Origin: Syngnathus acus
Taxonomy: Eukaryota; Chordata; Actinopteri; Syngnathiformes; Syngnathidae
Assembly (NCBI RefSeq): GCF_901709675.1
Contig: NC_051089.1
Span: 6,383,476 to 6,447,475, forward strand
Length of the DNA: 64,000 nt
Reading direction: 5' to 3'
Shown in pieces: positions 49,949 through 62,270 of the stretch (its first letter is position 1; every line of letters starts with the position of its first letter). A model generated the notes under the pieces. The model did not search any database and was not told where the DNA came from. It was given only the letters and a program-made list of their open reading frames with translations. The position numbers were made by a program, and so were the translations under genes.

Positions 49949-52882
49949 AGCACAGTGTGGTGTGTGTCTAGCCTGCACTGTCATAAATATTTCACCTCCA
50001 AAAAAAGAGATGTCAAAAAAGCTTGGATAAAACTCTGAGAAATAATTTATACCTGCTATCAAACATATGCTAGGTTCTAGAGGACTGCCTAGTGTCGTAT
50101 GCCTTATAAGAAGACATACTTAAAGCATCTTTAATTTTGTTAGTTTGGACACCCTTGGTCTAAATTCAATTAAATAACCCAATACCAAAGTGTGTAAAGA
50201 AACCCGATGAGATAAAAACACGATTGTGTGGACCTTTCACCTCAGGCAACAGTCTGCTTGGCAAATGCTTGAGGGGTGGCTCCATAAATTCAAGAGTGAA
50301 AGCAACCCGGGGGGAGGGGGTTGAGGATGCTGAAGGCCGTATTGGCATGGGAAGCGCCGGAACAGCGGTGAAGCGGAGGCCATCCAGAAGCTTGAGTGGC
50401 GGATAATTGGCGGGAGAGACTTACACAGAACTCATTCAACAGCAAGCTGGCTCAGGTGGATGCCCAACTCACCGCCATTGAAGACCAAGTACAAGTAGGC
50501 CTTCTTTTTCCCGGGGCCCCCACTAAGTTCTCGAATCGTCCCGTGTGCAGTAGTAATCCTAGAATTGGCATCTTCGTTGATGTCAACACCATTCAGAAAT
50601 CATCACAGGCTAAAGACTCCCGGCTACACTTATTCCAAAACCAAGTCGCTGACCTCAGCGTACCTTCAAGTCGATGTAAAACTTCTGTGAGAGACATCAA
50701 CAAGGGGTGAGGAGATAGAGACATACAGGACAACCCTCAAATGGTGTTAAGAGAAGAATATTATCGGAAGATTACAGTAGCCAATTATTCAAAAAATCCA
50801 GTATTACCTTATAGGGAAAATGATCGGCCACTTTAGGTTAGCTCCAAATCTAAAGGACAATACATTAGGTACAATCTCTCTGACCTTTGTACTAATACCC
50901 TGATATTTACCTTCACATTACCCTCGACTACATTTCCCTTTCATCTCACAACAGATGGCGAAAGTGAACAAATGCAGTCCTTTTCACAAGAACTGACACA
51001 CACATTGACATTAAGAGAGGCTCGAGGTAGCAGCTCTGCCAGGCAGAAATATCCAGGTTGCTAATGCGTTCCAGTCAGGAGAGCGAGGCCAGCGGAGCAG
51101 ATAATCACATCATGTGAGTGAGACCTGCACAGCCTCTGATGGTGATGCACTTGTTAAGACCACCACTATACTTACTTATGTGGCATCATGTACAGTATGG
51201 ACACAATATTTGTTCAGTCTGTGTCAATATTTTCATGCTCCCTCTGCTGGTATTTATGCAAAGTGTGTGAATGATCCCACGCGTATACAAAATATGCTGC
51301 CATGTTTGTCAGGTTGCAACTTGATTGCCCTCCATATTCAAAATGTCTGTATTGAGCTGAGTCATCATTATACCGAGCTTGAGTGATGACCTAAGCATCA
51401 CTTAGCAAGAGATGAAGGTATATCTAGAGATAATCAATGGCTTGCTGTGATGGCGGATCACAGACTGCAGGTACTGTCCTTGATTTGATAAGGTCAAAAT
51501 TATTCTCGCTGGGAATTCTTGTGGCTTTGTTCTATTTTGAACTTAAAATTGATTTAGAAATGTTTGTCTCACACTCCTAAAAAAATCAACATTTTCAAAA
51601 CCTGACTTGAACTTGATGGTATAATTTAAAGATTTTGTCTGTTCTCAAATATGCTGGTAAGTGGATATTTGTTTCATAGTTTATTCAAAAGCTGTATTTA
51701 CACATTTTAAGAATTAATATACTGGTCGGTTAAAAGAATGTTTATATGAAAAATTGTTGACTCAAAACAAATTGTTATTTTTAATTCAGCTGGAAATGGA
51801 GGATGAAGATAACGGACGGATGATAAATAGATAACATAAAAGTGTGCTTTCTTATCTAAAATGATTCCAGATGATGCCTGATTGTAACATCTAATTAGAT
51901 TTATTTCTGCGTGACAGAATAATAGTACTTTTAATATAGCAAAGTACCCAATAGATAGATTAGCAAGAATTACTTTGTTAAAAAAATAATAATTGCCAAT
52001 TTGCTGAAATGTGCCGAGAGATTTTAGTGTAACGTGTATAGGATTACTTTTTTTAATGGAATAATCAATTATTAATAATGTTCTTTGACTGTGATTTCCA
52101 TCTAAAAGAGGTTGGTAGTAATTTAATTAGTCAAATGGATCCCATGTAAACATTGCTGGTTACATAATCATCTGTAGCGGCGAGCGCGTGATATATAGTT
52201 AAATATATTGGATTTTGGCATACGCATATTTAAATGAGTATTTGAATACATTCAAGACAACATGAAGCGGTCAGGATGATAAATGAATTGACGTTTACAA
52301 GTATGGAGGAGAGACAAGGGGCTACAAATCAAAACATGCCAGCCAGTAAAATGGAATGGTTGATGGAATGAATGTCACTGGGCATTTTGTTGATTAAAGC
52401 CATCTCGGACACAGACGAGGGAGATGGAGAGACAAAGAGAAGCACGAAGGGGGAAGAGGAGAGAATGTTTAGTAAGAAAAAAAACACCTGACAGTGAAAT
52501 ATTGTTGGACAGGATACGCTGAGGAGAGCACGATAGAAAAATCTCCGTGGATCAAATCTTGTTAACACTGTGGCATGACCTTGGCCTGTAGCCGACACCA
52601 GAGATCATCTCAGGGTCACAGGCGCCGAGCCACTCTGTTTAATTGACATTAGCCGCCACTTCGAGGGGTCACGCTGCTCGTGATGTGGACGTCCACCTTT
52701 GCGACTCAAATTTTTTTGAAAAATTGCTACGGGAGAACAAAAGGCTGGCAGACAAACCATAAGCATAGCTTGAGTTACTCAGCCTTTGTTTTGAGTAAGG
52801 CAGCCATATTTGTTGGTGTTCCGACTGGGCAGAAATTGAAAGAACCCCTCGGACTGGTCGACAGTAAATTACAGGGCACATA

Positions 52883-53264
52883 GCGTATTTTCCGCACTAT
52901 AAGGTGCACCGGATTATAAGGCGCACCTTCAATGAATGGCCCATTTTAAAACTGTGTCCATATATAAGGCGCACTGGATTATAAGGCGCATAGAATAAAT
53001 AACTCAACGTTGCTCAAACGTGAATGCAATCACAATATAGTAACGCTCGAAATAGTGAAAACAATATATCAATAACTCAACGTTGCTCAAACGTTAATAT
53101 CACACAACACACAAAATACACACGTAAAGTTTATTTTTAAAATTAGTCCTCATCCACGAATCCATATTGGTCCATATATAAAGCGCACCGGATTATAAGG
53201 CGCACTGTTGGCTTTTGAGAAAATTGGAGGTTTTTAGGTGCGCCTTATAGTGCGGAAAATACGG
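52883..53264. mobile_element. Tc1/mariner-type MITE, copy 3 (longest)
   Basis: Same terminal inverted repeats as copies 1 and 2 (GCGTATTTTCCGCACTATAA at the left), with TA on both sides. It is 382 bp, and the extra inner sequence includes a direct repeat of AATAACTCAACGTTGCTCAA (about 52998 and 53071). No coding frame. Confidence 0.85.
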
Positions 53265-55889
53265 TACTATACTTACTTATGGACAGCGATGTTATTGACC
53301 GAAATGCATGTCGTCAGTTGCGGTCATCATCAGAAGGAATGACATCACTACACGTGTGCCTGATCTGGGAAGTTTACTCAAATGCCACAAGTGTTATTTA
53401 CGACTTTGTCGTGCGGTTACGCAGGCTAATGTTTCACAGCATGACTAAGACTGTGCTTGTGTCAGTGCAGCAAAGTGGACTGTCTGGTGAAGGTCTTTTG
53501 TTATTGACAGAGTGTGAGTCAGGACGTTGTTTGTCTCTCTGATCAGAGTCTGCGGCGAAGATTCCAGGAAGCACAACATCTTGAAAGATTGCACATTTAT
53601 AGTAACTGACTTATCTAAAGTCAAGTTGGAGAGATGGGCCATGTGCAGATAGGACTTTGAGTTTTTGAGTTAAAACCAATTTCAACTTTGTAGTGGTAAG
53701 AATCCAGTTTGTGTGGAATGGATTCTTGATTAATCCTGCCTGGGAACAACTGAGGCAAAATTAATGCTCTACTTGGTGCATGAAATTGCATCAGTGTACC
53801 TAATATTGTGACCAATGTGCGTGCAGGCCTGGAAATGATTTATTGTATCTTTGGAGGACAAGCAACTGTTGTAAGTGGACCAGCTATTGGCTTTACAGTA
53901 AACCCCTGTTCATTTTTTCCCTATCCCTCCGTGCAGTAAGCAGATCTCACTGCTGGCTGAATAAACATGCTGAGCTTGTCTGACAATCGTCGCTGGTATA
54001 TGCCCGACCCTTGGCCTCGCAGGCGCTCCGCAACGCGGAGCCCTCTTCACTGCCTAATCTCTTATGTCTTCCAAGCTCCACTCTAATTCATTACTTCCCC
54101 CCCTCGCTTAGCCTGCTAGGTCATGACCACGCTGGACCCTGTTATGAGCCCAGCCCGGTTTTGATCTAAGGTGCGCTGGTTGCTGTTGAGAACCAGACAT
54201 GAAGGCAGTGGAACAAAATTGATTGGCAATGTGGTCTAATTTGAAAATGCTTTTTTTCCAAATAAAAAATAATGAATATTAAATTCATCTACTACAACAG
54301 TAGTTATTTTGCAAATTCTTTATTTTTAAAGGGACAAAAAATGACTTTTAAATCGCATGTATGGGACTTAAAAGTGCCGGCCCACTTATGAAGTCGGAGA
54401 TTATACGACATAAATTTTCTGACAATTTCTAAATTTTCAAGCTGTTCTGCACTTCCACCCTACTGTTATGTAACAGGTAGAATTAGCCAGTGGTGGCTTT
54501 GCACACATGTTGGACCTGGAGGGATCATCTCCTACTCTGAAGGGAAAGACTCTCCAGAAGTTACAATACAATCTTTAAATAATAAATAACAAAAAGTACA
54601 ATTATATTTAACTCATCAATGAGGTTGGATGATAAAGAATCGTATCCAAAGCAAAGATAAGAATAGCTACGTGATTTATGATGTCATAGACAGGACCCCG
54701 GTCTATTAGAGCGAATCTGGCACTGGAGAGGAGGTCGGAGTGAAGTGAACTTGAATAAAGATGACAAAGTGCAACTGTTTGGTTGAGAGCGGCGGGAGTG
54801 TTGTTTTGGATAGCTAAAAGCCACTATAAAAAGTGACAGTCGCTTTTCTTTATATGCTCATGTGTAACGTATGCATTTGAGATTTCTTTGTTGCGCTCTG
54901 TGATGTCATAGATGAGGTGTAATGTTAGCAGACTTACAGCCAGGTTAATTGTGTCTCAAAATCTTCAAATGATTTGCAAATATGGACCCTCTCCTCAAAA
55001 CATGTGTTGGATCACAGACATTTATTGTCACACTGATTTTTTTTTTTTTACTATATCAAGCACAGACATGACATAAGAAATGAGATCAGTTGTTAATTAA
55101 TTTAGAGATTAATAACATGGTCATCATTATGCCTGCATTGTGTTATGTGTGATCATAAAAATAGGATGTGAATTTTACAATAAATTCGAAACATTATCAA
55201 AGTGCCCTCGGCCACCCCAAATTAGAAGACAAGGAAGAAACCATAAACTTAGCGGGTATGAATAGTTTGGTGAGCTAATGACTGAAAAATTGGCACCTAA
55301 AAAAAAATAAAAATGGCTTTGTGGTCAGGAGTGTTTAAATTAAGACAGGAAATACATTAACGGACCTTTGTAAGACAACAAAGTCAAACGTTAATATAAA
55401 ATCTACATTTCAGGCCATTGGCAATTTCTGTCCTACTTTCTGCTTAAAAAAAAAAAAAAGACTATTTTTGTTTTGTTCAGGATATAGCAAACATAATGAA
55501 TGTTATTTCTTCCCTGACTAAATGCTGGGCACGCCATGAATTAATGCTCCATGTCAGTTTGTATTATTTTTGAGCCAGTTGGACAAGATCAATAAACGTT
55601 AGGCTGAAACTGAACAACCAAAGCCGTTCTTTCAACTGATAGGCAGTTGAATGCAGAAGCTGACAGAACTCGAATGAATATAAGACAATAAAACGTCTTT
55701 ACAACCTTGTTCAGTCAAACTTGAGTTGAGGATCCATCTGACATGTTTTAGGTGAAATAAAAGTCAAGCTTGTCAAAGTCAAGCAGCTCAGCAGTAAAGT
55801 TGATAATGTAATGAGCTCTGGTTAATGACAGCATGCCCCATAATTTGATATCAAGTTTCAACGTTTTAATAAAGTTGCCCAGGACGACC
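53265..55889. other. Gene-free spacer with one complex block
   Basis: No exon is seen. A CpG-containing complex block at about 53990-54180 (GCAGGCGCTCCGCAACGCGG, TCTAATTCATTAC) stands out from AT-rich flanks and may be a conserved non-coding element. The rest carries poly-T and poly-A runs only. Confidence 0.35.
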
Positions 55890-56260
55890 CACTTTTGGGA
55901 AAATCACGTCCTCTGTCACAACCCCGATAACTGTGGCCGTTGCTTACGCATCATTCGTTCCGTGCTATTTCACTCGGAAGCTGCCAGAAGCCCGAGCGGC
56001 ACCTTCCATAACTCTTGTAACGGTGAAAGATTTTTAATTAAAATGAAGACAGCTAGCTGAACTGTGGAGACGTCACAAATAGTTTTGCCCATCAAGGTCT
56101 CGGCGCATCAGATCGCCGGCAATTGCGGCTTGTTTGAAGAACTTGTTAATCACGTCCGCTTCTTAATTCAATTATCAACAGCCGCAGATTGATGCATCCG
56201 TAGATAGCGAGAAACAGAGAATTCAATCGCTCTCCATCGACTTATGGCGTGTCATTTGTC
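55890..56260. other. Candidate conserved non-coding element
   Basis: A complex block with TTTTTAATTAAAATG, CTTCTTAATTCAATTATC and GATTGATGCATCC (homeodomain/PBX-like cores) and scattered CpGs. No reading frame is continued by splice sites. It is one of the best enhancer candidates in the desert. Confidence 0.4.
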
Positions 56261-57779
56261 CCCTTTCTGTATTATATATTGATATGCCGCTGACCCTATG
56301 CATTTACTGTATTGGATTTTTTTATGACTCACCTTTGATCCTCCGCTGAAGAATAACCACTGACCCCACCGTGTGAACGCCGCATCTGTTTGCGGCCGCG
56401 TGACTTCCGACATAATACGCACATGCTTTTTGAAACTCGATTTGTATTGTCGAGATAGCCGGGTCAAAGTGTGGGTGTGAGGGCGTTGGTTTGATGTAGT
56501 TTTGGGGTGGTAGAGGTCTTCCAGGAGCTGGAGAGTTGGAAGGTCACGTTCATAAATTGTTGCCGGTGTGGCTGCGGCTTAATTGAAAAGGCTGCAGGAG
56601 GAATGGGACCCTGTGATCTGAGGCCCCACGCTCCTCCCTTGTGACCCTCAGGCCTTCACTCATCACACATCTGTCCGAGTAGAAGAAAAGTTTCCGGTTG
56701 CTTTCGCACATACTGTACATGTGTTTTTTTAAGAAGCTATTCGTTTTCCGCCAGACGTTGGGGCACAATCTGCTTTAAAATTACAATGTCCAAAAAAGAA
56801 AACAATTCAGAGAACACATTCCTCTTTTAAATGATTCACAGGCAACCAGTGATGATTGAGAGGAAAAGTTTAATAATGGCAGTAAAATGCACATTAATTG
56901 CCAGCCCTTCAGGTTCCAATGCTTTTGTCTATCTTTAACACTGAAGGGCAGTGATTTAATACACCGATTAACTTATTTTTACTATTCTCTGACTGTTGCC
57001 TTCAAAAAGCTTCCCACTTGTGCTACAGGTGACCGTTAATAAACACTTTATGATGATGCTTTGACCATAATTATTATGCTTTATTATGCCAATTTCAGTC
57101 GTTTCCCAAGGCATAATATTAACAACAAAAACGACTTTAGAGGTTCCACTAAACTTGTGAGGAGAAATTACGGTGCTCAGTACTGCAGTTAGAATTCGTG
57201 GAAACATTTAACGATTGTTTCATTGAAATATAACAACGACCCAGAGAAGCTTGCCAGCAAGCTGTTTCTTGTTCCGATTTGTGAGGTGACTGTCAGGCAT
57301 TTCCCGATGATGGATAGTTAGTAGTTAAAATCTCATTAGATTTTTATATCTGTTAAGAATGCCTTCACAATAAATTCAGCCTGGAACAAATGAATTCTTG
57401 TTACCTTAACTAAGAACCTGGAAGTCAACCATTTTGTGTTCCAAAAATGTCTTATACTGATTATTCTAGCAAAAAAAAAAAATTGAAGTAGCAATCGGTT
57501 CCTTTGTGAGTCACTGCAGGCTAAACAATGAGGCAATTAGTCATAAGTCAATGACACAACTGTCTAGTGTAACATAATCCATTCCTCCATAAGTACAGTG
57601 TCTATATGTCACTATACTGATTATGATCTCACCCCATCAATCTTTCAGCTATTGCTTGAGATAACCACACTCCTGTGTTGACAAAGCAGCAGATCATTTA
57701 TAAAGCAGGGGGGGTCCCCACCTTGCCGTCCCTTATGGAAATCTGTCCGGGAAACAAAGGCAATCAGAAGGCTGAATGG
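56261..57779. other. Gene-free spacer
   Basis: Unique-looking sequence without a supported exon, RNA gene or recognised repeat. Confidence 0.4.
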
Positions 57780-57975
57780 AGGTGCGCTGTGAAACTCAAT
57801 ATTTCACGTGTCTTCCCGTCCCACACATAGTCGCCACCTTTTGAAGAGGAGCAGCGAGCCGAGGGGCCACTCGACAAGAAAGCTGGCGAATCTGTCCTTT
57901 CACACCGAGAGGAAACCCATCCGGGGTCGCTATTGAGCCTAATAATAGCCAGGTCGTGGTTTGACATATCATTTT
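57780..57975. other. Candidate conserved non-coding element
   Basis: A complex block with TTTCACGTGTC (E-box), CTATTGAGCCTAATAATAGC and several CpGs, between AT-rich flanks. Non-coding by inspection. Confidence 0.3.
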
Positions 57976-60900
57976 GACACGTTTAGGCGTTATGACACAG
58001 ATGGTTTTACTGCCGCCATAGGTGGAAAGGAAACTGCTACTCGTGTTTCACGTAGATGATTCAAACAGAACGCGATATTGTACTCAACAGCACCTCTGCT
58101 GGCTGCTCTGAAGTATTGCACTCCACTTGCTTCAATTGTTTTAACCAGTGAGGCAGCCATGTTAAACATTCAAATATTTATTATTGCAAATAATATAGCT
58201 TTGTACAACTATGTATGGCAGATTAATCAAATGAAATGCTCCTCCACCTTATTGATCAGCTTTTATTGATACCGCAAAATAAAAGCTTTGAATTTCGCAG
58301 GCTCAGATTAGTGAGTGCATGTAACTACTTGAGACAGATTCCACAGTGCCTCTGCTGGTTGCAGCCATTATGATTTGATCAGATTTGATTTGTTGCAGTT
58401 AACTCTGAAATACGGGGTCTTGAAACATTCAAGAATAATAAACACAATGTTGGTGAGTTAACGAGAAGCTATAAGAATAGACAGGAAAGTGCTTCTGGAA
58501 AAGTTGCAACTCGTAGTCACGACTTCAATCAACATTCGATTGCACGCAAGACACATTTGAAATCGTTCTAAAAAAATAAATGAGCCCTAGTAACCCTTAA
58601 ATTCGAGCCTTCCAAGTTAAATATTGAAAGCGGTATTGAACCAAAACAAATTCCATCCCCGTCCACTGTTGCTGTGCGGATTTCAGGAGTAAGTTGTAAA
58701 AGTCTTCATCAATTGATCCGACAAGCGTTCATTTCATGCCGTCCAAGGAAGCAGCTGTTTGTCAGGACCTGACAACTTATTCATTAGCCGCCATAATCAG
58801 GCTCCCATATGTTGGAGGCTCTTCACATTTTTAAAGCACTTGGCAACCATATCATCTCTCCAGTTCTTGTCAATATGTCAGCCATCTGTTTTAAGACAAT
58901 ACACTCCACGCGGAAGGGGCCCGCTGCTGTTTTATGACGCCGAGGTGTGAACGTTCTCCTCCTTCTCCTCTTCCTCGTTCCACGGGTGGTGTCCCACCAC
59001 CCGCTGTGTCCACCTGAGGTCCCAGGACAGCAGTTACAGGGGTTGGCTGCATCGCGCGAAGCCTGCCGGCCGCCACTTCTTCAAGGTGTAACAGAAACAA
59101 TCCCACTAAGTGGCGGATCGCCTTTCACACAGATTACTGAGCATCTGTCACTTTTGCTGGAGGTGGAGGGGGGGCAGGGGCAAGGTCGCTACCGCTGAAG
59201 TCATGTACACACAGGACATTTACAAATGAATGGCGGACATGTTATAAAGTTGCAAAATAGTGGTGGTTCTATGAAAAGGTGTGATTTGGTTCCCTCATCC
59301 AAATATGTGGTGGTCAATTTTATTTGAAGCGGAGATCAAATTTAAGTGAAAGATATTTTAATGAGCATTGCAAAGTCTATTTGAAGTGTTTATTTTCTTG
59401 GAAGTAATTGTGATGCAGCATCTATTAGCAAGCCTGCTTTTTTGAGGGATTACAGTGAATTTAGGCAATCAAATTACAATGAAAACCAAACTATTTCGTA
59501 ATGTATGATAAAAGCCAAACAAATGTATTTTACAAACTTCAAATAAAAGTAAACCTGACAGATGTAAACATTTCCTTCATCATTAGCCTTCATGCTAGTA
59601 TTTTAGCATACACAATAAAATGAACAAACATAAGTAATTGATATTTAATTGTCTGGTCCTTCATTTTGTCTGTCACTTTTTCACAATTTACCATTTTTTA
59701 TGCACTTTTGTGATGGCATCAAAAAAAAAAATAAAGTTAGAAATTTGTTGTGTTCATGTTTGACACTCACTGAGTTGATTTTTCATGCATATTCCAGAAA
59801 ATAATGACTTTGGAGATTCCACTTTATAACGGTATATGTTGCTTGTGTTACAGAAAGGAGATGAAGGGCCAGAGTACACAATCCGCTTTGGGTCGCGCAC
59901 AAAGGCACCTGCCTCCTTACGTAAGAAGGCGCCTCAACTTCTCCGCATGTAACCTCAGTGTCATCTCCATGTCTCTTCTACAATGTCGCTGGCTTGTTTG
60001 TGCTGCCTGCTTTTCTTTATGCCACCTTGTGTCTTTCAGCAGCCCACTGGATCTCCTCACACAAGCCCCGCTCATTTGTTTGGCGGGTGTTGTGTTCTGG
60101 TCTCCGCGGGGCTCGAGGGGCCCGAGCCATGCCGCGTCACATTCACGCCGGGTGAAAGGTGAGTACTCTGAGAACAGAGCGTTCGGGTCTGCTGGAGACA
60201 ACCTGCCTGCTCCTTTCTGCATGCTTGACTTTGGGCTAAAGGGGGTGGTGAGAGGCAAGTGTGAATAAAAGAGGAAAAGATTTGTGCCACAGGGAAGACA
60301 CAAAGAATTTGAAATGCTGTTTCTTAGAAAATTGTTATTTCAAATCCTATAGAATATGTGGCATACATTATAATACATTATTGTGAATTCAATGACGTCG
60401 TCTATTCTGTACAATTTAAGTGAACGGGTTACCCCACTTGTTTCTATGGAAATGGTTATATGAGAGGATAGACTGAAAAGGAAGAGTACAGTGGCGCCTT
60501 CAAGGTCATTGAGCACAATCTCTTCCACTAAAATGCTCAACCTCTAAATTGTTAAGCGGATAATAAAAAAAAATTTAAGAACCATGTGAGGCATACAGTT
60601 CTCGTAGGGTGTGGCACTTCTGAGAGTTAAAATGTGTATTGGTAATGGCCAATCATGGCTCACCTTGCAAATGTCACATGTCCAAACTCCTAAAATAGGT
60701 ATGGCACAATAACAAAAACAAATTTAGGTGAAGGTCGTAGAGGAAAAACAAAACGGTCTGGAAAATGAGCTGTCTTGAGGAGTAGCGGTGTCAAAATGAA
60801 ATCAACAATCGATTATCAAATTGATCAACAATTATCGTAATAATCGAGTGATCATTTAGAACTGTTGTTTATCTTAAAATTGTCCAAATCCTCTTATTTC

Positions 60901-61189
60901 AGGCTCTCAACACAAATTATTCTCTGGTTACTTCATAATAGCAGACTGATGATTTTGTGTGTTCAATCATAATAAGACATTTAAAAACATAATCTTTTAC
61001 TTTGGAAGATAATAACAAAACCAGTAACTGAATCAACTTTGTAAAGTTGGTGAGTACATCAGTCCTAAATGTTGTTTGATTTTTATTGTCTTGAAACAAT
61101 ACCGAATAAATAACAATTGGTTACTACGATAATCAGCAATATATGTATATATTGTATATCGATCGAATAATCCATAACTAATTGAATCA
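57976..61189. other. Gene-free spacer
   Basis: Mostly AT-rich. A more complex stretch at 58740-59200 and another at 59840-60260 (with a 154-codon frame lacking any domain) may be further regulatory blocks. hAT-like text occurs near 60805-60860. Confidence 0.35.
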
Positions 61190-62270
61190 AAAAATTGTAA
61201 ATTATTTCGTCACGCCATACACAGAATATTTCCCGTCTCCTCCCTCTGTGGCTGACAGATCCCCGGAAATGCAGTTAGCGTGTTGCCGAAAGGTCAAACC
61301 GCATATCAAACGTGTTGATGTGCACGCGGCCCCAATACAGTTAGAGTGGTTTACGTGTAGAGCCTAGCATAACTTAGAGCAAATAGACAAACACCTCAGC
61401 TGGAAATTTACATTTAGTGAGACAGGTCGCATTTCTGTGACATATATCACGTTGTCGCAGCGTTGTTATTTGACACTTGCCCTCGCCGTATGTCAAGTAA
61501 TGATGGAAGATGGCTCGCAAGTGAGACTCCTGGACAGAGCAAGGGTTACCAAGAAAGAACAAATAATAAAAAAAACAAAGTTGTCGGTGGCTGTCGTGGA
61601 AACAAAACAGATGCGCCGTAATTTATGACCACTTTCTGTGATTGGTAGAAGAAAGCGCGCCATCGATCCGAGCCGGGCCTCTCTCTTTCACCTGTTAAGA
61701 GCTTTCCACCTAATTGGCTGCCTCCATCACGGCGACTGCCAAAAGCGCGGCCTTCTCCGCCGCACAATAGTATGTTCAAGTACGTGTAAACTGTGCCTGT
61801 TTTTCTTGCGCTCCCCGCCATTGATTTTTAAATGAAGTATCAAAGAAAATCGATAGTAATCAACAAATAGGAGGCAACACCCTGTCGTGTCAGATCCCGG
61901 GGCAGGGCTTAATCAATTTAGAGGCCTGTCACAACACGAGCATGCAAAAGCAAGCTGTTGTGAATGGAAAGCAGAAATGTGTCATTTGTCAGCGGGAGGC
62001 CGAACGGGCTATCGTTTGGTTTGGGGCGATTCATGTACGAACATTACAGTATCCCTCGGGCCGGGTATCGCCTTACGCCTCTGCCAGCGCCGTTGCAAAG
62101 GCGGCCGTCCAAAATGCTTCATCAATCTCCAAGTGAACTGTGAAACAGTCGCTCCACCTGCCACTCACTGTCAACACCTCGCCGTCGCTCCACGTCGCCT
62201 TTCCAGCTCGCATACCTGAACGTGATAGGCCGGTCTCTCCCCCCCACCTCCATTTGCCTTTCAAAGACCC
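61190..62270. other. Cluster of candidate conserved non-coding elements
   Basis: Almost 1.1 kb of complex, CpG-containing sequence, broken only by short AT-rich gaps. Examples are GTGTTGATGTGCACGCGGCC near 61311 and AACGGGCTATCGTTTGG near 62003. Open frames on both strands encode no known domain. The extent and composition suggest a multi-part enhancer or an unrecognised non-coding transcript. Confidence 0.35.

Larger units (their letters stand above)
48661..52882. other. Gene-free spacer
   Basis: No supported exon. It holds a tRNA-derived SINE at 49575-49680, a (CA)n tract at 49929-49948, and a 104-codon frame at 50396-50710 that I could not tie to any family. The remainder is AT-rich. Confidence 0.5.

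Noticed and set aside
50224-50710. Pair of frames with a coiled-coil-looking stretch (KLAQVDAQLTAIEDQ)
   Set aside because: No recognised family, a stop between the two frames, and no convincing splice acceptor; left as unsupported.
59804-60303. Overlapping 154- and 128-codon frames on opposite strands
   Set aside because: Overlapping long frames on both strands of a GC-rich patch with no domain on either; most likely chance.
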